A DNA stretch of 64,000 nucleotides from Mesorhizobium sp. (GCA_004020645.1 SAQL01000012.1:62001-126000), one strand, 5' to 3'; counted from the stretch's first letter, positions 52,307 to 61,375 are shown. Notes: generated by a model not told the origin, from the letters alone. Program-made: numbers and translations.

Positions 52307-53050
52307 TCAACGCCGTACAATGATCTGGGTACCGATCGTCACGCGGTCATAAAGATCAATGACATCGTCATTGGTCATGCGAATGCAGCCGGAGGAGTTG
52401 GCCTGTCCGACGGTCCATGGCTGGTTCGTGCCGTGGACGCGATAAAGCGTGTTGCCGATATACAATGCGCGCGCCCCCAATGGATTGTTCGGTCCTCCCT
52501 CGACATGCACTGGCAGGAAGCGGCCATTTGACGCTTCTCTGGATCGCATTTCGGCCGGCGGCCGCCAATCTGGCCAGGTCTTTTTACTTGAAATCGTGTC
52601 GCGGCCGGACCACTCCAATCCCTCCTTTCCAACGCCTACCGCGTATCGTAGCGCCCTGCCGCCCCCCAGGATGTAGTAAAGCCGCCGCTCCGTGGTGTTG
52701 ATGACGATCGATCCCTTCGGTTGAGCCTCGCTGAAATGCACGATCTCCCTAGGAATTGCTGACCACTCGGGCCGGATTTCTTCGTCCAAAGTCTGGTCGG
52801 GAGCGGAAGGGGAGACCAGCACATTTCTTGCCGGATCGTAAGTCCAGCTTCGTGGGTCATAACCGCTATTCGATTGGGCCTGCGCCGGCGCCATGGCGGC
52901 AATCGATGTGGCAGCTATCAGAACGCATGCACACAATCTCCGGATAAGGCGCCGGGTGATCCGGACGTTGCGTCCTGCAACCTTGACGGGAACAGGCAAG
53001 TTCGCATACCGGATCAAGATTGCCGCCACCAAGAACGATCCCTTCTGCAT
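52307..53050 (-). CDS. L,D-transpeptidase (YkuD/ErfK family)
   Basis: 247 residues from the ATG at 53050, with a signal sequence (RRLCACVLIAATSIAAMAPAQAQ). The catalytic block has HGTNQPW and NSSGCIRMTNDDVIDLYDRV, with Cys222 as the nucleophile. Such enzymes form 3-3 cross-links in peptidoglycan or attach proteins to it. The open frame extends to 53413, overlapping rhcC1 on the other strand, but without similarity. The start is uncertain because no good ribosome site is seen. Divergent from rhcC1 at the T3SS plus arm, it might remodel peptidoglycan to let the needle complex through; that is an inference. Confidence 0.8.
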   Translation of the reverse strand: MQKGSFLVAAILIRYANLPVPVKVAGRNVRITRRLIRRLCACVLIAATSIAAMAPAQAQSNSGYDPRSWTYDPARNVLVSPSAPDQTLDEEIRPEWSAIPREIVHFSEAQPKGSIVINTTERRLYYILGGGRALRYAVGVGKEGLEWSGRDTISSKKTWPDWRPPAEMRSREASNGRFLPVHVEGGPNNPLGARALYIGNTLYRVHGTNQPWTVGQANSSGCIRMTNDDVIDLYDRVTIGTQIIVRR

Positions 53051-53228
53051 CCAGGCGTTCAGCCGGCGATCACCTGATTCCAGCGCGCACCATATCGCTT
53101 TGCTGGCGGTTCGCAACATTTGGCACCAAATGCTCGTGCGCAATCCAATTGGACTTCCAATTCGGCAATGTGCACGATAGAGTGAATCGGCGGGTAAACC
53201 ATGAAACAAGCGACGCGGGCCATCGCTC

Positions 53229-53903
53229 GTGCGTCCCTTTGCGATAGGACCGATGTTGACGGGACGCGATACCTGCCATGCGGATCGGTGCTCAGGAGCC
53301 AGGGCTGCTTTCGCCGCCTGCGGTCTTGCGACGATCCTGGCGTTCGGTCTTGCCTCGTCGCGGGCCAACGCCGCCGAACCGCGGTGGCCTGCCGGCCCGT
53401 ACAAATACATCACCGTCGATCAGTCGGTGGCCGATGCGCTGGTCGAGCTAGGCCGCAACATGCGGGCGCCCATGCGTGTCAGCAAACTCGTAAAGGGGCG
53501 TTTAAGCGCCGGCATGCCGGTTGGAACGGCCCGCGAGTTTCTGCAAGAGATCTGCAATCGATACGGGTTGGTCTGGCATTTCGACGGCATCGTCATGAAC
53601 GTCGCGACCGAAGCTGAAGTCCGGACGGAAATGATCCCGCTTGATGCCAATACCGCTGCCAGTGCGGAAGATCGGCTTTCGCGGTTGGGAGTCATCGACC
53701 CGAAGTTTCCGATAAAGGTGTCCGGGCAAGACGATGTTGTCTCGGTATCGGGGCCGCCGTCCTATGTTGAACTTGTCAGGAAAACACTGGGAGTTCCTGC
53801 GGCGCCGAGCACAAAGCAGGATGCTGGCAAAGTCGTTCCGGTCCGCGTTTTCCGCGGCAGGCAGGCGGAGGCGCAGAATGTCCCCTCCGGCAAATCGAAC
53901 TAA
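53229..53903 (+). CDS. rhcC1: RhcC1/NolW, N-terminal half of the T3SS secretin
   Basis: 224 residues from GTG (ATG at 53253 is an alternative). A signal peptide ends near ASSRANAAEP. The rest has the N0/N1-type secretin domains: YKYITVDQSVADALVELGRNM, GMPVGTAREFLQEICNRYGLVWHFDG, IKVSGQDDVVSVSGPPSYVELVRKTL. It has no pore domain; in rhizobia RhcC2 supplies that. It is the first gene of a ten-overlap operon to 61375 in the classical rhcC1-nolB-rhcJ order. Confidence 0.85.
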   Translation: MRPFAIGPMLTGRDTCHADRCSGARAAFAACGLATILAFGLASSRANAAEPRWPAGPYKYITVDQSVADALVELGRNMRAPMRVSKLVKGRLSAGMPVGTAREFLQEICNRYGLVWHFDGIVMNVATEAEVRTEMIPLDANTAASAEDRLSRLGVIDPKFPIKVSGQDDVVSVSGPPSYVELVRKTLGVPAAPSTKQDAGKVVPVRVFRGRQAEAQNVPSGKSN

Positions 53904-53923
53904 GCAAGCAGGAGGGCAAGTTC

Positions 53924-54571
53924 ATGCAAATCGCGCCGATTGGAGCCCTGGAAGCTACACTGGCAAACTTGACCACCAGCATAGCTTCGCAGCAGCAGAT
54001 CACCACCGGCACGGCAGCGCAGCCGGGTAACAGGATGGTGGGTGCCAATCAGGAAAAACATGATGCCGCGAAGGTTACTATGCCTGAGCGCGGTGATGTC
54101 GCCACACGGGCAGGCCAGCAGGTGGCGCAGGCATCTTCGGGAGCCAATCCGGCAATGGCCGGACAATCCTCCAAACTGGAACGGACCGAACCAGTCGCCG
54201 AACACAAACTCTTCGACTATCTGGCCGAGGTGGAAAAGGCAGGGGGCGGGGCGTTTACGGATCCGTCGGCATTGTTCGGTTCTGCGGTTCAGTCGCTGGA
54301 AGGAACCATGCAGCAGGTCCAGAAGGCGCTTGGCCAGGCAAATGCTCCCGTGAATGCTGAAACGGCCGCCATGCACGATGGCGCCGGCAAGACCGCCCTG
54401 CCAGCCAAGGCCCCGTCAGGCAGGGAAGGCGAAAACGTCAGCGCAAAAAATGCCGAGCAACTCCTCGAACGATCCATTTCGGTGATGTGGGCAGCCGCCA
54501 ATCTCGAAGTGGTCACGAGCAGCGTAACGGCCGTTACGTCGTCCACCAGCACGCTGATCAAGCAACAGTAA
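53924..54571 (+). CDS. nolB: NolB, T3SS inner rod protein (SctI)
   Basis: 215 residues after an AGGAGGG site. The N-terminal region is disordered; the C-terminal part (LLERSISVMWAAANLEVVTSSVTAVTSSTSTLIKQ) is the amphipathic helical end found in NolB and other SctI proteins. NolB is longer than Yersinia SctI and typical of rhizobia. It is expected to line the channel inside the basal body below the needle. Position between rhcC1 and rhcJ is diagnostic. Confidence 0.8.
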   Translation: MQIAPIGALEATLANLTTSIASQQQITTGTAAQPGNRMVGANQEKHDAAKVTMPERGDVATRAGQQVAQASSGANPAMAGQSSKLERTEPVAEHKLFDYLAEVEKAGGGAFTDPSALFGSAVQSLEGTMQQVQKALGQANAPVNAETAAMHDGAGKTALPAKAPSGREGENVSAKNAEQLLERSISVMWAAANLEVVTSSVTAVTSSTSTLIKQQ

Positions 54572-54580
54572 GCCTACGGA

Positions 54581-55420
54581 GTGTTCGTGCACACGATATC
54601 CTTGCCGCGGCGGTCAACGCTATTGAATCGATGCGGCGTCCGGTGCCGCGTCGCGCTCGTCGTGGTGAGCATGCTTGTGCTCCAGGCGTGCTCGGTTGAG
54701 CTGTATTCCAACCTCAACCAGCGGCAGGCCAACGAGATCGTGGCCACGCTGATGCGTCATGGCATCCCGGCCCAACGTGAGGCCGGCAAGGACGGCAAAA
54801 TGACGGTTTCCGTACAGAAGGACCGTTTCGCCGAAGCCATGGCTATTCTCGACGAAAGCGGGTTGCCCAAACAGGAATTCCAGACGCTCGGCGACGTGTT
54901 CAAGCGAGACGGGCTTGTATCCTCGCCGGTCGAAGAGCGTGCGACGATGATTTATGGCCTGAGCCAGGAGCTGTCGCAGACGATTTCCGACATCGACGGC
55001 GTGCTTTCCGCGCGCGTTCATCTCGTCCTGCCCGAAAACGATCCGCTGAGACAGCGGCTGGTGCCGTCGTCCGCCTCCGTTTTCATCCGGCATCGCGCAT
55101 CCGTTCCGATGAACGAGCTGATCCCGCAGGTCAAGATGCTGGTGGCCAAAGGCATCGCCGGGCTGACTTATGACAATGTATCCGTCACGCTCATTCCGGT
55201 GACCGCGGCAGTTCCCGAGAACGCAACCGGCGAGCCAGGTTTCACAACATTCCTCGGCCTCTGGTTGCACCCCGACAGCGTCGTCGCCGCGATGTGGCTG
55301 TTTTACGGCATGACGGCGGCCATACTCGCGCTGGCTGCCCGGCTGGCCTACGTCCAGTGGTATCGACGACCCGGTGTCTATGCGCTCGACGCCTCGGCAA
55401 TGCCGGTGAAGAAGACATGA
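54581..55420 (+). CDS. rhcJ: RhcJ/NolT, inner-membrane ring lipoprotein (SctJ)
   Basis: 279 residues from GTG. A lipobox (LQAC) follows the signal; then the ring-building domains (VELYSNLNQRQANEIVATLMRHGI, YGLSQELSQTISDIDGVLSARVHLVLPE) and a C-terminal membrane anchor (MWLFYGMTAAILALAARLAYVQW). It pairs with SctD. The stop overlaps the SctK start (ATGA). Confidence 0.9.
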   Translation: MFVHTISLPRRSTLLNRCGVRCRVALVVVSMLVLQACSVELYSNLNQRQANEIVATLMRHGIPAQREAGKDGKMTVSVQKDRFAEAMAILDESGLPKQEFQTLGDVFKRDGLVSSPVEERATMIYGLSQELSQTISDIDGVLSARVHLVLPENDPLRQRLVPSSASVFIRHRASVPMNELIPQVKMLVAKGIAGLTYDNVSVTLIPVTAAVPENATGEPGFTTFLGLWLHPDSVVAAMWLFYGMTAAILALAARLAYVQWYRRPGVYALDASAMPVKKT

Positions 55421-56040
55421 TCCAGACCGGCTCGACGCAAACTGCCAGCCCGGAATGGCAGGCATTCATGTCCGATCCCGCAGGCTATGCGGATGCAGCC
55501 CGGCTGGCGCAATGCTTTGACGGCACGATCGGCGAGGCTGCCTGCGAACGTATGTTGCGGTCGCAGCGCCTGCAGGAGCGATTGTCGGAGCTTCTGCTCG
55601 ACCGTTACGGTCTCAGCGGCGCCGTCTCCGACGAACCAGCCGACGAGATAGACCGGGCTATTGCTTTGTCGTCGGGAGAGGAGTTGGAGGAACTTGCGCT
55701 TCGCTCGGGCGCGATCTACTGGGCCAGCAGTCTGGCCGCCGTCATTGATGGACGCGAGGCGGCCGCGTTGCAGGCCGCACTTGGCGCGGATCTCTGCGCT
55801 ATCGCAGTCGCCAACCGCGATCTGACCGGCCCAATGCAGCCGTTGAAGCCCCTGGAAGACATTCATAGTCGTGTCCATGCCGACGGCCTGCGTTGCCTTG
55901 GCGCCTGGTGTCAGGCGATGCCGGGCGAAACGAGCATGCGGGTCCGCCTCAAGCTGATGCCGCATGCGCTTGTTGACCAGCCGACAGCCGAACCATTTGC
56001 CGAAGCTGGTCCGGCGATTGTTCGACGGGCGATGGGTTAG
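55417..56040 (+). CDS. nolU: NolU, T3SS sorting-platform adaptor (SctK)
   Basis: 207 residues; ATG overlaps the rhcJ stop. Leu- and Ala-rich helical protein without a membrane segment (ACERMLRSQRLQERLSELLLDRY, EELEELALRSGAIYWASSLAAV). Matches rhizobial NolU in order and size, which corresponds to SctK linking SctD to the SctQ pods. It overlaps no other gene and is followed 5 bp later by sctL. Confidence 0.75.
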   Translation: MIQTGSTQTASPEWQAFMSDPAGYADAARLAQCFDGTIGEAACERMLRSQRLQERLSELLLDRYGLSGAVSDEPADEIDRAIALSSGEELEELALRSGAIYWASSLAAVIDGREAAALQAALGADLCAIAVANRDLTGPMQPLKPLEDIHSRVHADGLRCLGAWCQAMPGETSMRVRLKLMPHALVDQPTAEPFAEAGPAIVRRAMG

Positions 56041-56045
56041 CCAAG

Positions 56046-56666
56046 ATGGTCGAACCGGGCAAAGCGACCACTGCCGTGCCGAGGCGCCCCGTCGCCCGCA
56101 TCCTGCGCGCTGCCGAGGCACGCGCCTGGCAGGATGGGCACGCCTTTCTCGACGAGGCCAGGCGTGATGCGCAGCAGTTGCGTGACGCCGCGCGGCGAGC
56201 CTATGCGGCCGAATATGCGCAGGGCTATGAAGACGGCAAGGCGCAGGGCGACGCCGATGCCGCGCGTTTGGTGAGCGAGACTGCGGTCAAGGTCGATCGT
56301 TATCTTGCTGGGCTGGAAGCCGAAATCATCGATCTAGCCCTCGATGTCGTCAGGCGAGTGCTGGGAGAATTCGACGTGAGCATGTTGGTCGCCAAGGCGG
56401 CCGCGCAGGCCGTCGCTGAAATTCGCCGTGCCAAATATCTGAAGGTCCGACTTCATCCTGCTTCCGTTAACAAGGTTCGCGACGAACTGTATGCGGTCCT
56501 GCGCGAGAGTGACTTGGGCATGACGGTCGAGATCGACACGGATGATACGCTCGCCAGGGACGCCTGCATCCTCTCGACCGATATTGCCGTCATTGACGCC
56601 AGTATCGACGCACAGCTCAATGCCTTTGCCGCTGCGATTTCATCAAAGGCCGAGGCGCCGGCATGA
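56046..56666 (+). CDS. nolV: NolV/RhcL, stator protein of the T3SS ATPase (SctL)
   Basis: 206 residues. The N-terminus binds the sorting platform; a long charged helix (EARAWQDGHAFLDEARRDAQQLRDAARRAY) and a DGKAQGDADAAR-type segment lead to the C-terminal FliH/V-ATPase-E-like domain (LALDVVRRVLGEFD, AVAEIRRAKYLKVRLHP). It tethers the ATPase and restrains its activity. Overlaps the ATPase start by 4 bp. Confidence 0.85.
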   Translation: MVEPGKATTAVPRRPVARILRAAEARAWQDGHAFLDEARRDAQQLRDAARRAYAAEYAQGYEDGKAQGDADAARLVSETAVKVDRYLAGLEAEIIDLALDVVRRVLGEFDVSMLVAKAAAQAVAEIRRAKYLKVRLHPASVNKVRDELYAVLRESDLGMTVEIDTDDTLARDACILSTDIAVIDASIDAQLNAFAAAISSKAEAPA

Positions 56667-58021
56667 CAAGTCCCGCCACCAAGCTCGAGAGCCGTCTCGC
56701 ATCGATCGTTCCGAACCTGCGTTCCGGCCTGCGTGACGATGCCAGCCGACCCAGGAAAGGGCGTGTACGGCGAGTGACCGGCACGGTCATTCACGCGACG
56801 GTGGAGGAGGTTCGGATCGGCGAGATCTGCGAACTCGTCGATCCCAGGACCGGCACGGCGACCAAGGCGGAAGTCGTCGGGCTCATGGACGACATGGCAA
56901 TCCTCGTTCCGCTCGGCGATCTCACCGGCCTTTCAAGCCTTACGGAGGTTATTGCGACCGGAAAAACCCAAACGGTGTCCGTCGGGCCCGGCCTGCTGGG
57001 TCGGGTGATCAGCGCGTTCGGCGAGCCATTGGATGGCAAGCCGCTTTCGCCGGATGGCATTACCGGCAGCTACCCGGTCAATGCCTATCCGCCATCTCCG
57101 CTGGAGCGCAGTTTGATTTCCGAGCCTATCCAGCTCGGAATCCGCGCCCTCGATGGGCTTCTCACCTGCGCGCGTGGGCAGCGCGTCGGTATCTTCGGCG
57201 AGCCTGGCGTCGGCAAGTCGATCCTGCTTTCGGATATCGTCAGCGGCACCGACGCAGATGTTGCCGTGGTTGCTCTTGTCGGCGAACGCGGACGTGAAGT
57301 GCGCGAATTCATCGAGCATCAGCTCGGGCCGGAAGGGCTGGCGCGGGCAATCATCGTCGTCGCGACGTCCGACCGGCCGGCGATCGAGCGCGTCAAGGCC
57401 GCCTATGTGGCAACCAGCATTGCCGAATATTTTCGCGACCAGGGCAAGCATGTGTTGCTGGCAATGGACAACATCACGCGCTTTGCCCGAGCGCAGCGCG
57501 AGATTGGCCTCGCTTCAGGCGAGCCGCCGACGCGTCGCGGTTTTCCGTCTTCGCTTTTTGCTGTTCTGCCCCGATTGCTCGAGCGCTCAGGACCTGGCCG
57601 CGTCGGCTCCATTACAAGCCTCTACAGCGTTCTTATGGAGGGCGATGGCACCCTGGATCCAGTTGCCGAAGAAATCCAGGCGCTTCTCGATGGCCACGTT
57701 TTTCTGTCGAACGAGCTTGCGCAGCGCAATCATTTCCCGGCCATCGACGTGCTGCGCAGCCGCAGCCGCCTCATGGACACGGTGGTGCCGGCTGAGCATC
57801 GGTTGGACGCCGGCCGCTTACGGGAGCTGCTCGCCCGCTACGCCGACGTCGAATTGCTGCTGCGCGTCGGTGAATACGAAAAGGGCAGCGATGCGGTGGC
57901 GGACGAGGCGGTGGCGAAAATCGACATCATCAACGCCTTCCTGCGACAGCCGTCCGCCACCCACGAGACAATCGAGCAGACACGCGAACGCATGCGGGGG
58001 ATCGTCAATGAAAGATCGTGA
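56663..58021 (+). CDS. rhcN: T3SS ATPase SctN (RhcN)
   Basis: 452 residues, normal length. Walker A is GEPGVGKS (179-186), Walker B VLLAMDN (264-270), plus GERGREVREF and SGPGRVGSIT, all characteristic of the F1-like T3SS ATPase group. It unfolds substrates and releases chaperones at the base of the export gate. The end overlaps the stalk gene sctO by 14 bp. Confidence 0.95.
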   Translation: MTSPATKLESRLASIVPNLRSGLRDDASRPRKGRVRRVTGTVIHATVEEVRIGEICELVDPRTGTATKAEVVGLMDDMAILVPLGDLTGLSSLTEVIATGKTQTVSVGPGLLGRVISAFGEPLDGKPLSPDGITGSYPVNAYPPSPLERSLISEPIQLGIRALDGLLTCARGQRVGIFGEPGVGKSILLSDIVSGTDADVAVVALVGERGREVREFIEHQLGPEGLARAIIVVATSDRPAIERVKAAYVATSIAEYFRDQGKHVLLAMDNITRFARAQREIGLASGEPPTRRGFPSSLFAVLPRLLERSGPGRVGSITSLYSVLMEGDGTLDPVAEEIQALLDGHVFLSNELAQRNHFPAIDVLRSRSRLMDTVVPAEHRLDAGRLRELLARYADVELLLRVGEYEKGSDAVADEAVAKIDIINAFLRQPSATHETIEQTRERMRGIVNERS

Positions 58022-58496
58022 CATGATCGCGCGATTGCGCGACCTCAGAAGCCGCGGTGAAAGGCGCGCAAACGAAGCGGTCATAAGGAGATACGCCGCT
58101 GCGCAGCGGGCCATCGGGGAGGTTCGGGAGGCAGCCGCCGCGGTCAGGGAACACCTCCAGCGCACAGCCGACGCCGAGGATGCGGCGTTCGGTTCGCTTG
58201 TTGGACAACCGGTGAAGGCCGCCAGCCTTTACAGGCTTCAGGGACAGTTCGAGATCGCCGCCAGGCAAACCGAGCAGCTCCGGGAAAACGAGAAGATGGC
58301 CGGCGTCACCGAGCAGCGAAGCAAAGCCGAGTTATCGGCAGCCCGTAACGATCATCGCGCCAGCATGAGGGCGGTGACGAAGCTGGACGGGCTGTTGCAG
58401 CATCTGACCAAACGCACTGCGCGTCGTCGACTGGCGCTGGCCGAGCTTTCCGAGGAAGACGAGCGCAGTCCGCTGCGCCTGCCTACAGAGCGATAG
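58008..58496 (+). CDS. T3SS central stalk protein SctO (y4yJ-like)
   Basis: 162 residues, almost wholly charged coiled-coil helix (ARLRDLRSRGERRANEAVIRRY; LRENEKMAGVTEQRSKAELSAARND). Lacks Cys, signal and membrane segments. It fits the FliJ/YscO class that rotates in or contacts the ATPase ring and SctV. Overlap with rhcN and following sctQ match the order of rhizobial clusters, where y4yJ is found. Confidence 0.75.
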   Translation: MKDRDMIARLRDLRSRGERRANEAVIRRYAAAQRAIGEVREAAAAVREHLQRTADAEDAAFGSLVGQPVKAASLYRLQGQFEIAARQTEQLRENEKMAGVTEQRSKAELSAARNDHRASMRAVTKLDGLLQHLTKRTARRRLALAELSEEDERSPLRLPTER

Positions 58497-58527
58497 TTCA
58501 ATCCGTGATCGTGAATATGGAAGTGTG

Positions 58528-59622
58528 ATGCCTCAGGCCTTGGCGTCGGCAAAAAAGAAAGCGCGCGCAGAGCCGGTGAGACGCGCACGCTCGAGCGTTG
58601 GCGAGCCGCTGACTTTGGAATCTGTTGCGGCCGTGGAGGTTGGGGCATTGAACGCCTTCTACCGCCGTCGTGCTCCCGCGCAGATCACCATCGCCGGGAA
58701 AACCATGTCGATCGCTGCCGTCTGGCCGGCACCGAATCCTGTGGACCAGCCATTGTGCACGATTTCGTTCACGGTTGGAGACACGGCGGGCAAATTGCGC
58801 CTGCCGCTTTCTGTTGTCGAACGGGGTCTTGCCAAGGCTGACGAGCTAATCGACGTGAAACGACTGGCACCCGCTCACGCCGCACTGCTGTTGGAATCCG
58901 CATTCGAAGAAGATCTCGAATGGATCGAGAGCAAGCTGGGCGAGACGATCTCTATCACGTCGATCGAACAAAAAGACACCGGTTTGAACGACACCGCTTT
59001 CGCTTTCGCCCTGAGCGGCAAGGACGAAACCATAGGTTGCGCCTTGCGCACCGATAGCGTCGATCTGGCCGTCCAGGCCGGGCGCTTTCTCGACGAGATC
59101 GGGAAAGCAAGGCCCCCGGTTCCTGCCGAATTCCCGTTGCCGGTCTGCCTTTGGCGCAACGCGCTTACAATCAGCCTTGGTGAGCTTCAAAGTCTGCAAC
59201 CTGGCGATGTAGTGCTTTTCGATGACGAAGAGGAAGAGGCGGCATTGGTCATTGCCGAGCGGCTTTATGCCCCGGCGGTGCTGACAGCCAACGGGCCGCG
59301 ACTGCTTGCTGCGCCGACTGCAATCGCTGGATCGAAATGGGAGTGGACCATGAACCAAAACACGCCGCCGCACGCCGACCAGACATTGGAAGAGGCAACT
59401 CTGGACCAACTGCCGGTTGCGCTTGCCTTCGAGCTCGGCCGCACGGCAATGCCTCTCGGCGAGGTAAGGCAGCTTGCGCCCGGTGCTATCGTTCCGCTCG
59501 CCAATGTGACGAAGGAGACGGTCGACATCATCGCCAATGGCAAACGCGTCGGCCATGGCGAGATCGTGCGGATTGGGGAGAGCCTGGGCGTGCGGATCGC
59601 CCGCATGTTCGACAATGCTTGA
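58528..59622 (+). CDS. rhcQ: T3SS cytoplasmic pod protein SctQ (RhcQ)
   Basis: 364 residues from ATG (GTG at 58525 is adjacent). Middle and C-terminal SpoA-type domains: PVCLWRNALTISLGELQSLQPGDVVLFDDEE and LPVALAFELGRTAMPLGEVRQLAPGAIVPLANV. It forms the six pods of the sorting platform. An internal in-frame ATG at 59350 has a GGGAG site six bases ahead and would give a separate 90-residue C-terminal SpoA protein. Overlaps rhcR by 8 bp. Confidence 0.85.
   Translation: MPQALASAKKKARAEPVRRARSSVGEPLTLESVAAVEVGALNAFYRRRAPAQITIAGKTMSIAAVWPAPNPVDQPLCTISFTVGDTAGKLRLPLSVVERGLAKADELIDVKRLAPAHAALLLESAFEEDLEWIESKLGETISITSIEQKDTGLNDTAFAFALSGKDETIGCALRTDSVDLAVQAGRFLDEIGKARPPVPAEFPLPVCLWRNALTISLGELQSLQPGDVVLFDDEEEEAALVIAERLYAPAVLTANGPRLLAAPTAIAGSKWEWTMNQNTPPHADQTLEEATLDQLPVALAFELGRTAMPLGEVRQLAPGAIVPLANVTKETVDIIANGKRVGHGEIVRIGESLGVRIARMFDNA
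59344..59622 (+). promoter_or_regulatory. Internal ribosome site for SctQ-C
   Basis: GGGAG at 59339-59343, six bases, then ATG at 59350, in frame with SctQ. Other SctQ genes use such internal starts to make a short C-terminal isoform needed for pods. Here the predicted product starts MNQNTPPHADQTLEE and covers the last SpoA domain. Confidence 0.55.
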
Positions 59623-60268
59623 CAATTCGCCCAACCTGCTTGGGATCCTGATTGCCGTCGGCTTCGTCGGTTTGCTGCCGCTGGCAGTCGTCACCATGAC
59701 CGGATTCCTGAAAATCTCGGTCGTGCTGTTCCTCATCCGCAATGCGCTCGGCGTCCAGCAGATGCCGCCCAATCTGGTCCTCTACGGCATAGCCCTCGTG
59801 CTCACGGTCTATGTCACGACGCCGTTGCTGAGCGAGATGACGGGCCGGCTTCAGGAAGGGCAGGTTCAGTTCCAGACTACGGACGACCTCGCCAGGGCGG
59901 CGCAACTGGTCAGGGAACCATTGCAGCAGCACCTCATCAAATTCACGCAGCCGGAAGAGCGGCAGTTCTTTCTTGACGGAACGAACCGCCTGTGGCCGGA
60001 ACAGGCACGTCAAAATCTGAAAGACGACGATCTTTCGATACTAGTCCCTGCCTTTGTCGCGTCCGAGCTTACGCGCGCGTTTGAAATCGGCTTTCTGCTT
60101 TATCTTCCCTTCCTTATCATCGACATCGTTGTTGCAAACATCCTGATGACGCTCGGCATGATCATGGTCTCGCCGGTCCTCATTTCGATCCCGCTGAAAC
60201 TGTTCCTTTTCGTCGCCATAGATGGCTGGTCGCGGCTGATGCACGGCCTCATCCTGAGTTACGTCTGA
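59615..60268 (+). CDS. rhcR: T3SS export apparatus protein SctR (RhcR)
   Basis: 217 residues. Hydrophobic, four membrane segments, with MTGFLKISVVLFLIRNALGVQQMPPN and LVPAFVASELTRAFEIGFLLYLPFLIIDIVVANIL, nearly invariant in SctR/FliP. Start at 59615 is within the sctQ end. Forms the export gate core with SctS and SctT. Confidence 0.95.
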   Translation: MLDNSPNLLGILIAVGFVGLLPLAVVTMTGFLKISVVLFLIRNALGVQQMPPNLVLYGIALVLTVYVTTPLLSEMTGRLQEGQVQFQTTDDLARAAQLVREPLQQHLIKFTQPEERQFFLDGTNRLWPEQARQNLKDDDLSILVPAFVASELTRAFEIGFLLYLPFLIIDIVVANILMTLGMIMVSPVLISIPLKLFLFVAIDGWSRLMHGLILSYV

Positions 60269-60286
60269 CGCCGCTAGGAGGTTTGC

Positions 60287-60556
60287 ATGAGCAATGACTT
60301 CATCCTGGCGAAGGTCCAAAGCGCGCTTCTGACGGTGCTGTTCGCGTCGAGCCCAGCGATCATCGCGGCGATGGCCGTCGGCATCCTTGTCGGGCTTGCC
60401 CAGGCGCTGACGCAAATTCAGGACCAGTCCCTGCCGCAGACGATTAAGCTCGTCGTGATCCTGCTGGTCATCATCGTCTTCGGCCCGCTGCTTGGCCAGC
60501 AGATCGCCGAGCAGGCCTCAACGGCGCTGGACGAATTCCCCGTCGTCACGCGTTGA
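60287..60556 (+). CDS. rhcS: T3SS export apparatus protein SctS (RhcS)
   Basis: 89 residues, two membrane helices (LLTVLFASSPAIIAAMAVGILVGL; LVVILLVIIVFGPLLGQQI) with ALTQIQDQSLPQTIK between them, the family hallmark. A TAGGAGG site precedes the ATG by 8 bases. Four copies wrap SctR in the gate. Confidence 0.95.
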   Translation: MSNDFILAKVQSALLTVLFASSPAIIAAMAVGILVGLAQALTQIQDQSLPQTIKLVVILLVIIVFGPLLGQQIAEQASTALDEFPVVTR

Positions 60557-60565
60557 GGCACGCAG

Positions 60566-61375
60566 ATGTCGGTCGAACCATTCTTCGCGTCGGTCAAAGA
60601 GCTTCAGTTCTATCTTTTGGCCGGAGCTTTCGCGCTCGCACGCATGACCGGATTCATGCTCCTGATGCCGCTCTTTTCGCGTGTGCCGCTATCGGGCCTT
60701 TTGCGCAACGGCGTTGCTCTGGCGCTGGCGGTTCCGGTCTTTCCGATGATCGTCGACAGACTGACCAACACCGACATCGCGACGACGATGATCGTCGCCT
60801 ACATGCTCAAGGAGGTCGTGGTCGGGGTAACGCTCGGGCTGGCGATGGGCATTCCGTTCTGGGCGGCCGAGGCCGCCGGCGATATCCTGGACCTGCAGCG
60901 CGGCTCCACCATGGGGACGCTGATCGATCCGATGATGACCCATGAGACGAGTGCCACCGGCACCTTGCTCGCCGTCATCATGGTCACGATCTACCTGGCT
61001 GCCGGCGGCCTCGAACTTTCTTTGACCAGCCTCTACGACAGCTATGGCCTGTGGCCGATCGACCAACTTCTGCCCGTGTTCAGCAAGGATGCAGCCGGCA
61101 TCTTTCTCGATCTGCTGAACCGCATTCTGATGATGGCATTGACCCTCGTTTTTCCGCTCATCATCAGCATGCTCTTGTCCGACATTGTGCTGGCCTTCTT
61201 GGCGCGCGCCTCACCGCACCTGAATGTTTTTGCGCTTTCGCTGATCGTGAAGACGCTGGTGTTTAGCCTCGTTTTTGTCCTTTATGCCGCTTTCCTGCTC
61301 TTCTACATGAACCGAGACCTTGGCTTCCTGCACGAGGCAGGCCGACAGATAGAAGCGATCGTCGGTCCTAAATGA
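60566..61375 (+). CDS. rhcT: T3SS export apparatus protein SctT (RhcT)
   Basis: 269 residues, six to eight membrane segments. Conserved parts include FALARMTGFMLLMPLFSRVPL, IPFWAAEAAGDILDLQRGSTMGTLIDPMM and the ESxLLG-like segment TGTLLAVIMVT. Ends the plus operon; in typical rhizobial clusters sctU follows directly, but here it is 29 kb away on the other strand. Downstream, TTGGCCGGCCAA (61384-61395) is a 12-bp palindrome that could end the operon, without a T-run. Confidence 0.92.
   Translation: MSVEPFFASVKELQFYLLAGAFALARMTGFMLLMPLFSRVPLSGLLRNGVALALAVPVFPMIVDRLTNTDIATTMIVAYMLKEVVVGVTLGLAMGIPFWAAEAAGDILDLQRGSTMGTLIDPMMTHETSATGTLLAVIMVTIYLAAGGLELSLTSLYDSYGLWPIDQLLPVFSKDAAGIFLDLLNRILMMALTLVFPLIISMLLSDIVLAFLARASPHLNVFALSLIVKTLVFSLVFVLYAAFLLFYMNRDLGFLHEAGRQIEAIVGPK

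Noticed and set aside
53100..53228. Search for a TtsI (tts) box ahead of rhcC1 and other T3SS genes
   Set aside because: Reading the promoter regions by eye I found no convincing match to the tts-box form; a matrix scan would be needed to settle it.
53051..53413. Extended N-terminus of the L,D-transpeptidase
   Set aside because: The first 121 codons overlap rhcC1 on the opposite strand, lack similarity, and would bury the signal peptide in the middle of the protein.
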